A stretch of DNA of 64,000 bases, from assembly GCF_000092645.1 (NCBI RefSeq), contig NC_014165.1, forward strand, positions 1,054,001 to 1,118,000. Direction: 5' to 3'. The notes beneath the pieces were generated by a model that did no database searches, was not told the origin of the DNA, and saw only the letters and a program-made list of their open reading frames with translations. Source of the stretch: Thermobispora bispora DSM 43833 (GTDB lineage Bacteria > Actinomycetota > Actinomycetes > Streptosporangiales > Streptosporangiaceae). The translations under genes and the position numbers were made by a program. How positions within the stretch are numbered: position 1 is the first letter of the stretch; every line of letters starts with the position of its first letter. This document shows, piece by piece, positions 56,361-64,000 of this stretch.

Positions 56361-57236
56361 ATGACTAGCAATGGGCAGGGGGCCGGCGGCCGCCGCCCCG
56401 GCGACGACGGGGTGGACGTGATCGGGGAAGGCGTCCAGGAGCAGGCGGCGCGCGAGGAGCAGCAGGAGCAGGGGCGGAAGAAGCGGAAGAAGGAACCCTC
56501 CTTCTGGCGTGAGCTGCCCATCCTCATCGTGATCGCTCTCGCGCTCGCCCTGCTGATCAAGACCTTCGTGGTGCAGGCGTTCTACATCCCATCCGAGTCG
56601 ATGGAGAACACCCTGCTCACGAACGATCGCGTCCTCGTGAACAAGCTCGTTTACCATGTGCGCGACATCGAGCGCGGCGACATCGTGGTCTTCTCCGGGG
56701 TCGACTCGTGGGACCCCGAGGTCGAGGTCGACGAGCCGGCGAACCCGGTCGCGCGGGCCATCCGCTGGATCGGGATCACGTTCGGCCTGATCCCCGGGGA
56801 GAAGGACTACATCAAGCGCGTCATCGGCATCCCCGGTGACCGGGTCAAGTGCTGCGACGCCAAGGGCCGGATCACGGTGAACGGCGTGCCGCTCGACGAG
56901 GAGGAGTACCTCTACCCGGGCGATGAGCCGTCGAAGCAGGAGTTCGAGATCACGGTGCCGCCTGGCCGGCTGTGGGTGATGGGCGACCACCGGTCGGTCT
57001 CCATGGACTCCCGGCTCCACCAGGGCGACCCGGGCGGGGGAACGATTCCGATCGACAAGGTGATCGGCCGGGCGTTCGTCATCATCTGGCCGCTGGACCG
57101 GGTGCGGGTCCTGCCGATCCCGGAGACCTTCACGCGGCCGGCGCTCCAGGCGGCGGCCGGGGCCGCACCGATGCTGCTCGGTGTCGCCGCCGCCGTCCCG
57201 CTCGCCGTACTGCGCCGCCGGATGACGAGGCGGTAG
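56361..57236 (+). CDS. lepB: Signal peptidase I (first of two)
   Basis: Membrane serine protease that removes signal peptides. The 291-residue product has a polar N-terminal tail (about 45 residues), a helix at about 52-72, the catalytic Ser in FYIPSESMENTLL (about residue 79), the catalytic Lys in DYIKRVIGIPGDRV (about 153), and MGDHRSVSMDSR. A hydrophobic C-terminal helix (about 262-285) gives a second membrane anchor. ATG has no clear Shine-Dalgarno; CATTTAGG lies 10-17 bases upstream, so the mRNA might be nearly leaderless. Confidence 0.95.
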   Translation: MTSNGQGAGGRRPGDDGVDVIGEGVQEQAAREEQQEQGRKKRKKEPSFWRELPILIVIALALALLIKTFVVQAFYIPSESMENTLLTNDRVLVNKLVYHVRDIERGDIVVFSGVDSWDPEVEVDEPANPVARAIRWIGITFGLIPGEKDYIKRVIGIPGDRVKCCDAKGRITVNGVPLDEEEYLYPGDEPSKQEFEITVPPGRLWVMGDHRSVSMDSRLHQGDPGGGTIPIDKVIGRAFVIIWPLDRVRVLPIPETFTRPALQAAAGAAPMLLGVAAAVPLAVLRRRMTRR

Positions 57237-57240
57237 GCCA

Positions 57241-57870
57241 ATGGCGAACACGGAGAAGAAGAACAAGAAGCTCGACAAGCGGGGCGAGGCGGCGGGGCCC
57301 AAGAAGGGCTCGGGGTTCCGCGACACCGTGCTGTTCGCGGGCATCGGGCTCGTGATCGCCATCCTCATCCACACGTTCGTCCTGCAGTCGTTCTACATCC
57401 CGTCGGAGTCGATGCAGAACACGCTGCAGGTGAACGACCGGGTGATCGTGAACAAGCTCGCCTACCGGTTCGGCCCGGTGCAGCGCGGCGACATCGTGGT
57501 CTTCAAGGGCTGGGACGGCGAGGACACGATCAAACGCGTGATCGCCGTCGGCGGCGACCGGGTCAAGTGCTGCGACGCCAAGGGCCGGATCACGATCAAC
57601 GGCGAGCCGCTCGACGAGACCGAGTACCTGTACCCGGGGGACGACCCGTCCCAGCGGCGGTTCGACGTGAAGGTGCCGGCGGGCCGCCTCTGGCTGATGG
57701 GGGACCACCGGAGCAACTCGCTCGACTCCCGGTCGCACATGGAGCGGGACGATCGGTACCTGGGCACGGTCTCCGAGGAGGACGTCATCGGCCGGGCGTT
57801 CGTCCGCTACTGGCCGCCCTCCCGGGTGTCCCTGCTGTCGCGGCCTGACGCGTTCTCGGCCATCCGCTGA
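57241..57870 (+). CDS. lepB: Signal peptidase I (second of two)
   Basis: A 209-residue paralogue of the previous gene. It has one N-terminal helix (about 28-48), catalytic Ser in FYIPSESMQNTL (about 55) and Lys in DTIKRVIAVGGDRVKCCDAKG (about 98), MGDHRSNSLDSR near the end, and no C-terminal anchor. Both copies share VKCCDAKGRITxNG. It starts four bases after the first copy, forming an operon. Different topologies suggest different substrate preference (inference). Confidence 0.95.
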   Translation: MANTEKKNKKLDKRGEAAGPKKGSGFRDTVLFAGIGLVIAILIHTFVLQSFYIPSESMQNTLQVNDRVIVNKLAYRFGPVQRGDIVVFKGWDGEDTIKRVIAVGGDRVKCCDAKGRITINGEPLDETEYLYPGDDPSQRRFDVKVPAGRLWLMGDHRSNSLDSRSHMERDDRYLGTVSEEDVIGRAFVRYWPPSRVSLLSRPDAFSAIR

Positions 57871-57995
57871 GCCGGCCGCCGGCGGTGGGCGGCCCCGCCG
57901 GGCCCGAGCGGCCTCAGCCGGGCATGGGCGAGCCCGCCGGGTGTGGGCGGGCCCGTCCCCGACCGGTGGTGAGGGGGCGTAGTCTGCGTTCTGTC

Positions 57996-58721
57996 ATGAG
58001 AACTGCCTTTCGCCCGCGGCCCGGCGTGCTGCGGCGGGACGCCGGCCTCTACGGCTACGAGCGGGCGCTGGCCCGGAAGGGGTTCGCCCCGGTGGCCGGG
58101 GTGGACGAGGCCGGGCGGGGCGCGTGCGCCGGTCCCCTGGTCGTGGCCTCGGTGATCCTGGGCCGGAGGATCGCCGGGCTGGCCGACTCCAAGCTGCTCG
58201 GCGAGCCCGTACGCGAGCGCCTCCACGACCGGGTGGTCGCCGCGGCGCAGGCGGTCAGTGTGGTGGTGATCCCACCCGGCGAGATCGACGAGCACGGGCT
58301 CCACAAGTGCAACGTCGCCGGGGTGCGCCGCGCGGTGGCCGGGCTCGGCCTCGAACCCGGCTACATCCTCGTCGACGGCTTCCCCGTGCCGGGCCTTCCG
58401 GCGCCGTCCCTCGCCATGTGGAAGGGCGACCGGGTCGCGGCCTGCGTGGCCGCGGCATCGATCGTGGCGAAGGTCACCCGGGATCGGCTCATGCGCCGGC
58501 TGCACGAGCGCTATCCCGAGTACGGATTCGACACGAACAAGGGCTATGTCACGGCTGCGCATCGCCGTGCCTTGGCCCGTTATGGACCGTGCCCGGAGCA
58601 TCGGTTCTCGTTCGTGACGGTGGCGAGGGTCACTCATGGGGCACGGAATCAGGGTCCGTGTCCGTGGACCGGGCAGGATGAGGACATGCACGAGAATGAG
58701 GTCGGGGCCGGTGCCGTCTAG
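57996..58721 (+). CDS. rnhB: Ribonuclease HII
   Basis: Removes ribonucleotides and RNA primers from DNA-RNA hybrids. The 241-residue product shows VAGVDEAGRGACAGPLVVA (catalytic Asp/Glu at about 32-33), LADSKLL, the third Asp in ILVDGFPV, GDRVAACVAAASIVAKVTRD and YGFDTNKGY. The start is ATG at 57996; no strong ribosome-binding site. The polar tail after VARV is variable. The DUF2469 gene follows, as usual in actinobacteria. Confidence 0.93.
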   Translation: MRTAFRPRPGVLRRDAGLYGYERALARKGFAPVAGVDEAGRGACAGPLVVASVILGRRIAGLADSKLLGEPVRERLHDRVVAAAQAVSVVVIPPGEIDEHGLHKCNVAGVRRAVAGLGLEPGYILVDGFPVPGLPAPSLAMWKGDRVAACVAAASIVAKVTRDRLMRRLHERYPEYGFDTNKGYVTAAHRRALARYGPCPEHRFSFVTVARVTHGARNQGPCPWTGQDEDMHENEVGAGAV

Positions 58722-58757
58722 AGCGATCTCGACGGGGAGCGGAAGAGGAGGACCGGG

Positions 58758-59081
58758 ATGAGCGCGGAAGATCTCGAAAAATACGAAACCGAGATGGAGC
58801 TGCAGCTCTACCGGGAGTACCGCGACGTAGTCGGCCTGTTCACCTACGTCGTCGAGACCGAGCGGCGGTTCTATCTGACCAACTCCGTCGAGCTCGACGT
58901 CCGCACGGCCGAGAACGGCGACGTCTACTTCGACGTGCGGATGCAGGACGCCTGGGTCTGGGACATGTACCGCCCCGCCAGGTTCGTCAAGACCGTCCGG
59001 GTGGTCACCTTCAAGGACGTCAACATCGAGGAACTCGCCAAGCCCGAGCTCGAGATGCCGAAGGAGGGCTTCTCCGGCTGA
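58758..59081 (+). CDS. DUF2469 family protein
   Basis: A 107-residue, highly conserved actinobacterial protein: SAEDLEKYETEMELQLYREY, then VVETERRFYLTNSVELDVR and DVYFDVRMQDAWVWDMYRPARFVK. It has no membrane segment or catalytic signature. Its place right after rnhB is conserved, but the function is unknown. The start is ATG, with GGAAGAGGAGG just upstream. Confidence 0.93.
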   Translation: MSAEDLEKYETEMELQLYREYRDVVGLFTYVVETERRFYLTNSVELDVRTAENGDVYFDVRMQDAWVWDMYRPARFVKTVRVVTFKDVNIEELAKPELEMPKEGFSG

Positions 59082-59156
59082 GCTCGCCGGATCCGGTCAT
59101 GCACAGAACGGTGCTCGGCCGCCTCCGCGCTGGCGGCCTCGGGCACGATTCCGCGC

Positions 59157-59786
59157 ATGCGCTCCGCAGCCCTCACGCTCGCCCTCGCGCTGGTGTGCCC
59201 GGCCGCGGCTGGAGCGGTTCCGGCCGCCGGCCATCCCACTGCTCCTGAGCCGCGGTCGCCGGTGTCCGGTGCGTCCCCGTGGGGCCCGGGCTCGCCCGCG
59301 GCCGATCCCGGTCCGGGCGCGGACGCGGTGCGGGGCACGGCGCCCGCCCCGGACTGGCGGTGGCCGCTGGCCGGCCACCCGAACGTGATCAGGCGATTCG
59401 ACCCACCGGCACGGCCCTGGCTCAGCGGGCACCGCGGCGTCGACCTCGCCGCGCGGGCGGGGCAGGAGGTCCGCGCCGCAGGGGCGGGCCTGGTGCTGAT
59501 CGCGGACCGGGTGGTCGACCGGGGCGTGGTCTCGATCCGGCACCGTGACGGGCTGCGCACCACCTATCTGCCGGTCCGGCCGTTGGTACGGCAGGGCCAG
59601 CGCGTCGCGGCCGGCCAGGTGATCGGGGTGATCGAGGCAGCCGGTGGCTGGGCCGGGCATTGTCCGGAGGTCTGCCTGCATTGGGGGCTCATTCACCGGG
59701 ACCGGTACCTCGACCCGCTCCTCCTGCTGGGGATGGGGCAGGTCCGCCTGCTGCCGAACCGGCCGACCCGGGGACCGGGGCACTGA
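59157..59786 (+). CDS. Secreted M23-family (LytM-type) protein, atypical active site
   Basis: A 209-residue exported protein. Signal peptide at about 1-20, Pro-rich linker to about 65, then an M23 domain: GHRGVDLAARAGQEV carries the first HxxxD metal pair, and VCLHWGLIHRDRYLDPL the second motif. In catalytic M23 enzymes this is HxH; here the first His is Cys, so peptidoglycan hydrolysis is doubtful unless the subfamily uses another residue. Two nearby Cys (HCPEVC) may form a disulfide. Confidence 0.85.
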   Translation: MRSAALTLALALVCPAAAGAVPAAGHPTAPEPRSPVSGASPWGPGSPAADPGPGADAVRGTAPAPDWRWPLAGHPNVIRRFDPPARPWLSGHRGVDLAARAGQEVRAAGAGLVLIADRVVDRGVVSIRHRDGLRTTYLPVRPLVRQGQRVAAGQVIGVIEAAGGWAGHCPEVCLHWGLIHRDRYLDPLLLLGMGQVRLLPNRPTRGPGH

Positions 59787-60199
59787 CGTCTGGGCCAGGT
59801 CAGTAGGGCAGCGATAAGGGAGCGATAGCGATATGTGCGGTGCCGGCTTTGCCGCCGGGCTGGCCGACCCCGGGAGCCGGGGAGCTGACGCCTGTGGCCG
59901 GGTCGGCAGGGGAGTGGTAGGCACGCGGTGCCGGTTCTGCCGGACCGGCTGACACGGGGGACGGGGAGCTGACGCCTGCGGCCAGGTGGGCAGGGGACAG
60001 GTGGGCCGGGGAGCGGTATGCACGCGGTGCCGGCTGATGCGACAGCCGGCCTCTGCGGCCGGCGGACGGAACGCTCGGGGGCCTCGGGCTGTGCGGGGAT
60101 GACTCGAGCTGCGGAAATGATCTGGGCTCTCTGCCCAGGGTTCGGTCCGAGCAGAGCCAGATCCGAGCAGAGCCAGAGGAGTGTGATGTGGGCTCCGGT
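59787..60199 (+). repeat. Gene-free region with degenerate direct repeats
   Basis: Three imperfect copies of an 80-97-base unit, with GAGCTGACGCCTG near the start and GCGGTGCCGG near the end, begin near 59783, 59879 and 59960. A perfect 16-bp tandem pair, TCCGAGCAGAGCCAGA, lies at 60146-60161 and 60162-60177. No coding frame is convincing. Confidence 0.6.
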
Positions 60200-61615
60200 T
60201 CACGCCCGCGGGTGGGCTTGGCGGTAGGCGGCGCGCAGCCGCTCGATGGACACGTGCGTGTAGAGCTGCGTGGTCGCCAGGGAGGCGTGGCCGAGGATCT
60301 CCTGGACGCTCCGCAGGTCGGCGCCGCCTTCGAGCAGGTGGGTCGCCATCGTGTGCCGGATGCCGTGCGGCCCCATGCCGGGTGCTCCCGGCACGCCGGC
60401 CAGCCGGGCGTGGACCACGCGCCGCACCGTCCCGGGGTCGATGCGGCCGCCCCGGACGCCGAGGAAGAGCGCGGGCGGTGTCCCGTCCCTGACCCACTGC
60501 GGCCTGCCGCGCACGCACCAGGCGTCGAGCGCGCGGGCCGCGGGCTGCCCGAACGGCACGGTGCGCTCTTTCCGGCCCTTGCCCATCACCCGGATGGTGT
60601 TCCGCTCCCGGTCGACGTCGCCGAGGTCCAGGGCGCACAGCTCGCTGACCCGGATGCCCGTGGCGTAGAGCAGCTCCATGATCGCGTGATCGCGGAGCTC
60701 CTTCGGGTCACCGGAGACCGGCGGGCTCAGCGCGGCCTGTGCCTGCTCCTGGGTGAGCACGGCCGGGAGGCGGCGCTCCGCTTTGGTCGTGCCGAGCAGC
60801 GGCCCCGGGTCATGGGCCAGCCAGCCGCGCCGGTGGCAGAAGGCGGTGAAGGTCCGGGCGCACGCGATGCGCCGCGCCAAGGTCGTGCGGGACAGCCCGG
60901 CGCGGTGCTGCTCACCGAGCCAGGCGCGGAGGTCCGTGATGTCGAGCTCCGCGATGCGCTCACGCCCGGTGGCCCGCAGATGGGCGAACAGCGACGCGAC
61001 GTCCCCGAGGTAGGCCCGGACGGTGTGGGGCGACAGGTCGCGCTCCAGGCGCAGGTACCGCTCGAATGCGGCCAGCACCGCGTCGAGATCGGGCGCGCCG
61101 AGATCGGGCGGGTGCGCACCCGGCGCGTCACGTCCCGGCGGCGGAGGATCCGATCCGGCCGCGGGACCGTGGCCCGCACCGCCGCTCGGATCGTGGGCGG
61201 CACCCCGTGATCCCGCCCGGGCGGCTTCCCTCGCTGGGGTGGCATGCCGTGACTCCGCTCGTGCGGCATCCGATGACCCCGATCGTGTGGTGAGCCGCGA
61301 GTCCGGTCGTGCGGCGTCCGGTGACCGCGCTGGGGCGGCATCCCCTGTTCGGGTGGCGTCCGATGACCCCGCCGGGGCGGCAGCCCGTGCTCCTGATCGT
61401 GCTGCATGCCGTGACTCCGCTCGGGCGGCGTCCTGGGAGCCGGTTCCGGCGGTGTCCGGGGACCCTGCCCGAGCGGCATCCTGGGAGCGCGCCCGGGCGG
61501 CATCCTGGGAGTGCGCCCGGCCGGCGTTCCGGGAGCCCGCCCGGGCATCGGCCGCGGGGACGTTGCCGTCCATGCTGGGCATGCTAGCCGTCGCCCTGCC
61601 CCGGCCCCGGCGCAT
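60200..61615 (-). CDS. xerC: Tyrosine recombinase XerC with repeat-rich N-terminal extension
   Basis: Site-specific recombinase for chromosome dimer resolution. The core (about residues 175-471) has FERYLRLERDLSPHTVRAYLGDV, catalytic Arg in YATGIRVSELC, Lys in MGKGRKERTVPFG, HGIRHTMATHLLEGGADL (HxxR), LGHASLATTQLYTHV (His and nucleophile Tyr). Typical XerC is about 300 residues; here about 165 extra N-terminal residues include Ser-x-Asp-Ala-Ala-Arg octapeptide repeats (about 36-143). Start ATG at 61615 is uncertain; ATGs at 61582 and 61573 or a start inside the repeats are possible. Confidence 0.88.
   Translation of the reverse strand: MRRGRGRATASMPSMDGNVPAADARAGSRNAGRAHSQDAARARSQDAARAGSPDTAGTGSQDAARAESRHAARSGARAAAPAGSSDATRTGDAAPARSPDAARPDSRLTTRSGSSDAARAESRHATPAREAARAGSRGAAHDPSGGAGHGPAAGSDPPPPGRDAPGAHPPDLGAPDLDAVLAAFERYLRLERDLSPHTVRAYLGDVASLFAHLRATGRERIAELDITDLRAWLGEQHRAGLSRTTLARRIACARTFTAFCHRRGWLAHDPGPLLGTTKAERRLPAVLTQEQAQAALSPPVSGDPKELRDHAIMELLYATGIRVSELCALDLGDVDRERNTIRVMGKGRKERTVPFGQPAARALDAWCVRGRPQWVRDGTPPALFLGVRGGRIDPGTVRRVVHARLAGVPGAPGMGPHGIRHTMATHLLEGGADLRSVQEILGHASLATTQLYTHVSIERLRAAYRQAHPRA
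61187..61510 (-). repeat. 24-bp tandem repeat array in xerC (octapeptides)
   Basis: About 12 imperfect copies encode an eight-residue unit close to S-x-D-A-A-R-x-G (for example SQDAARAR, SQDAARAG, SPDTAGTG, SQDAARAE). Period 24 bases. Ser/Asp/Arg bias suggests a disordered, charged segment. Confidence 0.85.
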
Positions 61616-61679
61616 TCCGGCATGCCGTCACCGCGCCCCGGTGACTCCTCCGTCACCGGGCCCCGCTGACCGGCCCTCA

Positions 61680-63107
61680 TCACCCAGGTGACCGAGGGGC
61701 ATCGCGGCCCGGTGGTCGGTCTCCGGCGGCCGGGCCGTCTCCATGGCCGGGCGACCGCTCGCCATCCCGCCGCAGGCGCCATCCCTTCGCGCACCGTTCG
61801 ATGAATCCGGCGACCGCGAGCCGGCCCAGGGCGGCGAGGGCGGTGGGGAGGTCAACGCCCGCGGCGACCGCGATGGCGGCCGGTCCCATGCCGCCCCGGG
61901 CCGGGACCGCCTCGAGCACCCGCCGCGTCTCGTCGTCCAGCAGGTCGCGCGGCAGCACCGGCCCGCGCGGCTCGGGCGCGAGGTCGGCGCCGATCGAGCC
62001 GACCAGCTCGACGATCTCGCGCGCCGAGGTGACGCAGACGGCCTTCCCCTGCCGGATGAGCAGGTGACAGCCCATGGACACCTCACTGGTGATGGGCCCG
62101 GGGACGGCCATGAGGTGCCGGTTGAGCTCGAGCGCGTGCCCGGCGGTGTTGAGCGCCCCGCTCCGCGCCGCCGCCTGCACGACCACCGTGCCGCGCGACA
62201 GCGCGGCGATCACCCGGTTGCGCACCAGGAACCGGAGCCTGGTGGGGTGGGCCCCGGGCGGCCACTCGCTCACCACGACGCCCTGAGAGCGCACCGCGCG
62301 GAACAGATCCTCGTGCGCGCTCGGGTAGCACACGTCCGTGCCGCAGGCGAGGACGACCACGGTGGGCGCTCCCGCGGCGAGCGCACCGCGGTGGGCGGCC
62401 CCGTCGATCCCGTAGGCGCCGCCGCTCACCACCGACCAGCCCAGGCTCCCCAGGTCGGCGGCGAGCTCCGCCGCGGTCTGCGTGCCGTACGGCGTGGCGG
62501 CCCGGGCGCCCACGATCGACACCGAGCGCAGGCAGGTCAGGCGCAGGTCGGCCGTCCCCTCCACCCAGAGCCCGAGCGGGCGGGAGTCCCCGAGATCGTC
62601 GAGCTGTGTCGGCCACTCCGGGTCGCCCGGGATGACCAGCCGCGTGCCCCGCTCCGCCGCCCGGGCGAGGTCGGCAGCGGGATCCGGCTTCAGCGCGGCG
62701 TACCGGGCCGCCCACGCGGCGGCGAGCCGGTCGAGGTCGGCCGGGCGCCCGGGAGCGGCCACCTCCCGCTCCCGCCGCACGAAGTCCCCGTCGAGCCGGC
62801 CGCGGCTGGCCTGCTCGAGCGCGCCCCGCGGGCCGCTGTGGGCGATCAGCCGCCCCATGACCGGGTCGCCGGCGTCGGCGAGCCGCATCAGCGCCACCCG
62901 CGCCAGGCGGTCCTCCTCGGGCACCGTGCCGTCCGGACGATCGGCCGGGCCGCCCGGCGGACCGGCGGGGCCGTCCGGACGGGCGTCTGGGCCGTCGGGC
63001 CGGGCATCGGTGGCGTCCGGCGGGGCATCGGGGCCGTCCAGCCGACCGGCAGGGCGGCACCGCGGACCGGGGTCGGCGGGGGAGCGCGGCCGCTCGGCAG
63101 AGCCCAT
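61680..63107 (-). CDS. dprA: DNA processing protein DprA/Smf
   Basis: Loads RecA on incoming single-stranded DNA in transformation. The 475-residue product has a Pro/Asp-rich repetitive N-terminus (about 20-65, words like RPDGPDA), a SAM-like helical part, then the Rossmann domain SVSIVGARAATPYG, SGGAYGIDGAAHRGALAAG, PTRLRFLVRNRVIAALSRGTVVVQAA, NTAGHALELNRHLMAVPG, and a winged-helix-like C-terminus. The ATG at 63107 has AAGGGGG upstream; a GTG at 63122 overlapping the previous stop is possible. xerC lies downstream. Confidence 0.93.
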   Translation of the reverse strand: MGSAERPRSPADPGPRCRPAGRLDGPDAPPDATDARPDGPDARPDGPAGPPGGPADRPDGTVPEEDRLARVALMRLADAGDPVMGRLIAHSGPRGALEQASRGRLDGDFVRREREVAAPGRPADLDRLAAAWAARYAALKPDPAADLARAAERGTRLVIPGDPEWPTQLDDLGDSRPLGLWVEGTADLRLTCLRSVSIVGARAATPYGTQTAAELAADLGSLGWSVVSGGAYGIDGAAHRGALAAGAPTVVVLACGTDVCYPSAHEDLFRAVRSQGVVVSEWPPGAHPTRLRFLVRNRVIAALSRGTVVVQAAARSGALNTAGHALELNRHLMAVPGPITSEVSMGCHLLIRQGKAVCVTSAREIVELVGSIGADLAPEPRGPVLPRDLLDDETRRVLEAVPARGGMGPAAIAVAAGVDLPTALAALGRLAVAGFIERCAKGWRLRRDGERSPGHGDGPAAGDRPPGRDAPRSPG

Positions 63108-63118
63108 CGGCGCCCCCT

Positions 63119-64000
63119 TCACTCCGCCCCCAGCCACATGGCCAGCGCCGCCGACGTCTCCGGCTCGCCCGGGCGGTCCTTTCCCGCGAGGTCCGCGAGC
63201 GTCCACGCCACCCGGAGGATCCGGTCGACGCCGCGCGGGCTGAGGGTGCCGAGCTCCAGCCCGCGGCGGATCGGGGCGAGCGCGTCCTCCGGCAGGCGGA
63301 ACTCCCGGTGGAGCGCGGCGGAGGAGACCTCGGCGTTGCACCGCCACGGGGTGCCGGCGAGCCGTCTCGCCGCCCGCTCCCGGGCGGCCAGGACCCGCTC
63401 GGCCACGACCGCGCTCGGTTCGGCGCGGTGCCGGTCGGCCAGCAGCTCCGCCCGGGTGGCCCGGTTGATCACGACCTTCACGTCGACCCGGTCGAGCAGC
63501 GGGCCGGAGAGCCGGGCGAGGTACCGGCGGCGAGCGACCGGCGTGCACCGGCACGCGGCCCCCTGAGCGCCCGCCTGCCCGCACGGGCACGGGTTGGCGG
63601 CGAGGACGAGCGTGAACCGGGCGGGGAACGTAACCGTCCCGGTGGCGCGCGCGATGGTGACCGTGCCGGACTCGAGCGGCTGGCGCAGCGAGTCGAGCAC
63701 GGTGGCGGAGAACTCAGGCGCCTCGTCGAGGAAGAGCACGCCCCGGTGCGCCAGGGAGACCGCCCCGGGCCGGACCGCCCCGCCGCTGCCACCGCCCACC
63801 ACCGCGGCGACGGTCGCGCTGTGGTGGGGAGCCATGAACGGCGGCCGGGTCAGCAGCGGGCGCCCGGGCGGCAACGTCCCGGCCACCGAGTGGATCGCGG
63901 AGACCTCCAGCGCCTGATCGGGGTCGAGCGGCGGGAGCAGGGTGGGGAGGCGCTCGGCGAGCATGGTCTTCCCGGTGCCCGGCGGCCCGAGCAGCCACAG
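63119..64000 (-). CDS. comM: ComM/YifB-like Mg-chelatase-type AAA ATPase (partial)
   Basis: The C-terminal part of a AAA+ ATPase, cut by the window edge. The Walker A LLGPPGTGKT is at the very edge, followed by RPPFMAPHHSATVAAVVGGG, Walker B-like GVLFLDEAPEFSATVLDSLRQPLE, AANPCPCG, LLDRVDVKV, and a C-terminal Mg_chelatase_C domain with SPRGVDRILRVAWTLADL. ComM acts as a branch-migration helicase in transformation. It is 11 bases upstream of dprA, in one operon. Confidence 0.93.
   Translation of the reverse strand: MWLLGPPGTGKTMLAERLPTLLPPLDPDQALEVSAIHSVAGTLPPGRPLLTRPPFMAPHHSATVAAVVGGGSGGAVRPGAVSLAHRGVLFLDEAPEFSATVLDSLRQPLESGTVTIARATGTVTFPARFTLVLAANPCPCGQAGAQGAACRCTPVARRRYLARLSGPLLDRVDVKVVINRATRAELLADRHRAEPSAVVAERVLAARERAARRLAGTPWRCNAEVSSAALHREFRLPEDALAPIRRGLELGTLSPRGVDRILRVAWTLADLAGKDRPGEPETSAALAMWLGAE

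Noticed and set aside
61029-61587. Repeat-rich plus-strand frames opposite xerC, considered as a CRISPR-like array
   Set aside because: The 24-bp units are contiguous, imperfect and in frame with XerC codons; there are no unique spacers and no cas genes.

Overview
The window is chromosomal DNA of a very GC-rich actinobacterium. Support for this comes from frequent GTG starts, a GlnR-type box ahead of amtB, two conservon (cvn) operons, the mec-cysO-cysM cysteine route, and lineage families such as DUF2017, DUF2469, DUF3618 and DUF6286. The gene content suits Streptosporangiales (a Thermobispora-like thermophile is one guess), but the species cannot be fixed by reading alone. Nearly all intact genes look like core chromosome. 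No insertion sequence, prophage, CRISPR array or integrated element was seen.

Layout. 0-5.7 kb: two small membrane proteins, an SF2 helicase, and NAD salvage genes pncB/pncA. 5.7-12.6 kb, plus strand: clpS, a DUF2017 gene, the CysO-dependent cysteine operon (JAMM protease, sulfur carrier, O-phosphoserine sulfhydrylase), a thioesterase, then murI, an MBL-fold hydrolase, rph and rdgB. 12.8-18.1 kb: a lone Tox-PL (papain-fold deamidase) protein, an FMN reductase, and a TetR-regulated MFS exporter divergent from a quinone oxidoreductase. The exporter and the oxidoreductase each carry a one-base homopolymer frameshift, and twin palindromic operators lie between them. 18.4-23.8 kb: FtsX/MacB-type ABC transporter and a NarL-type two-component system. 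24-32 kb: a tRNA with UAG anticodon but a short variable loop, Bcp peroxiredoxin, a PLP-fold protein, a DUF6286/AmaP-like pair, a membrane glycosyltransferase, and gcvT-gcvH behind a glycine riboswitch.

32-42 kb: a nucleotidyltransferase, an SDR enzyme, histidine degradation genes hutF and hutI, a group 2 sigma-70 factor, and amtB-glnK with a GlnR box and a strong terminator, followed by about 1 kb without a recognisable gene. 42-51.5 kb: two tandem conservons, each with NIT-domain sensor kinase, roadblock protein, DUF742 protein and Ras-like GTPase. 51.6-59.8 kb: a translation/secretion block (ffh, rpsP, khpA, rimM, trmD, rplS, two signal peptidases, rnhB, DUF2469) and an M23-family protein. 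60-64 kb, minus strand: xerC, dprA and the edge of a comM-like gene.

Points most worth following: the exporter whose repaired frame runs straight into its TetR repressor; the palindromic operators; the class I-shaped tRNA with a Leu anticodon; the lone Tox-PL protein; CysO ending in Gly-Gly-Ala-Arg beside its JAMM protease; the paired conservons with a 36-bp duplication; an octapeptide-repeat extension on XerC; and a hairpin that buries the hutF ribosome-binding site. No wholly new system could be demonstrated from sequence alone.
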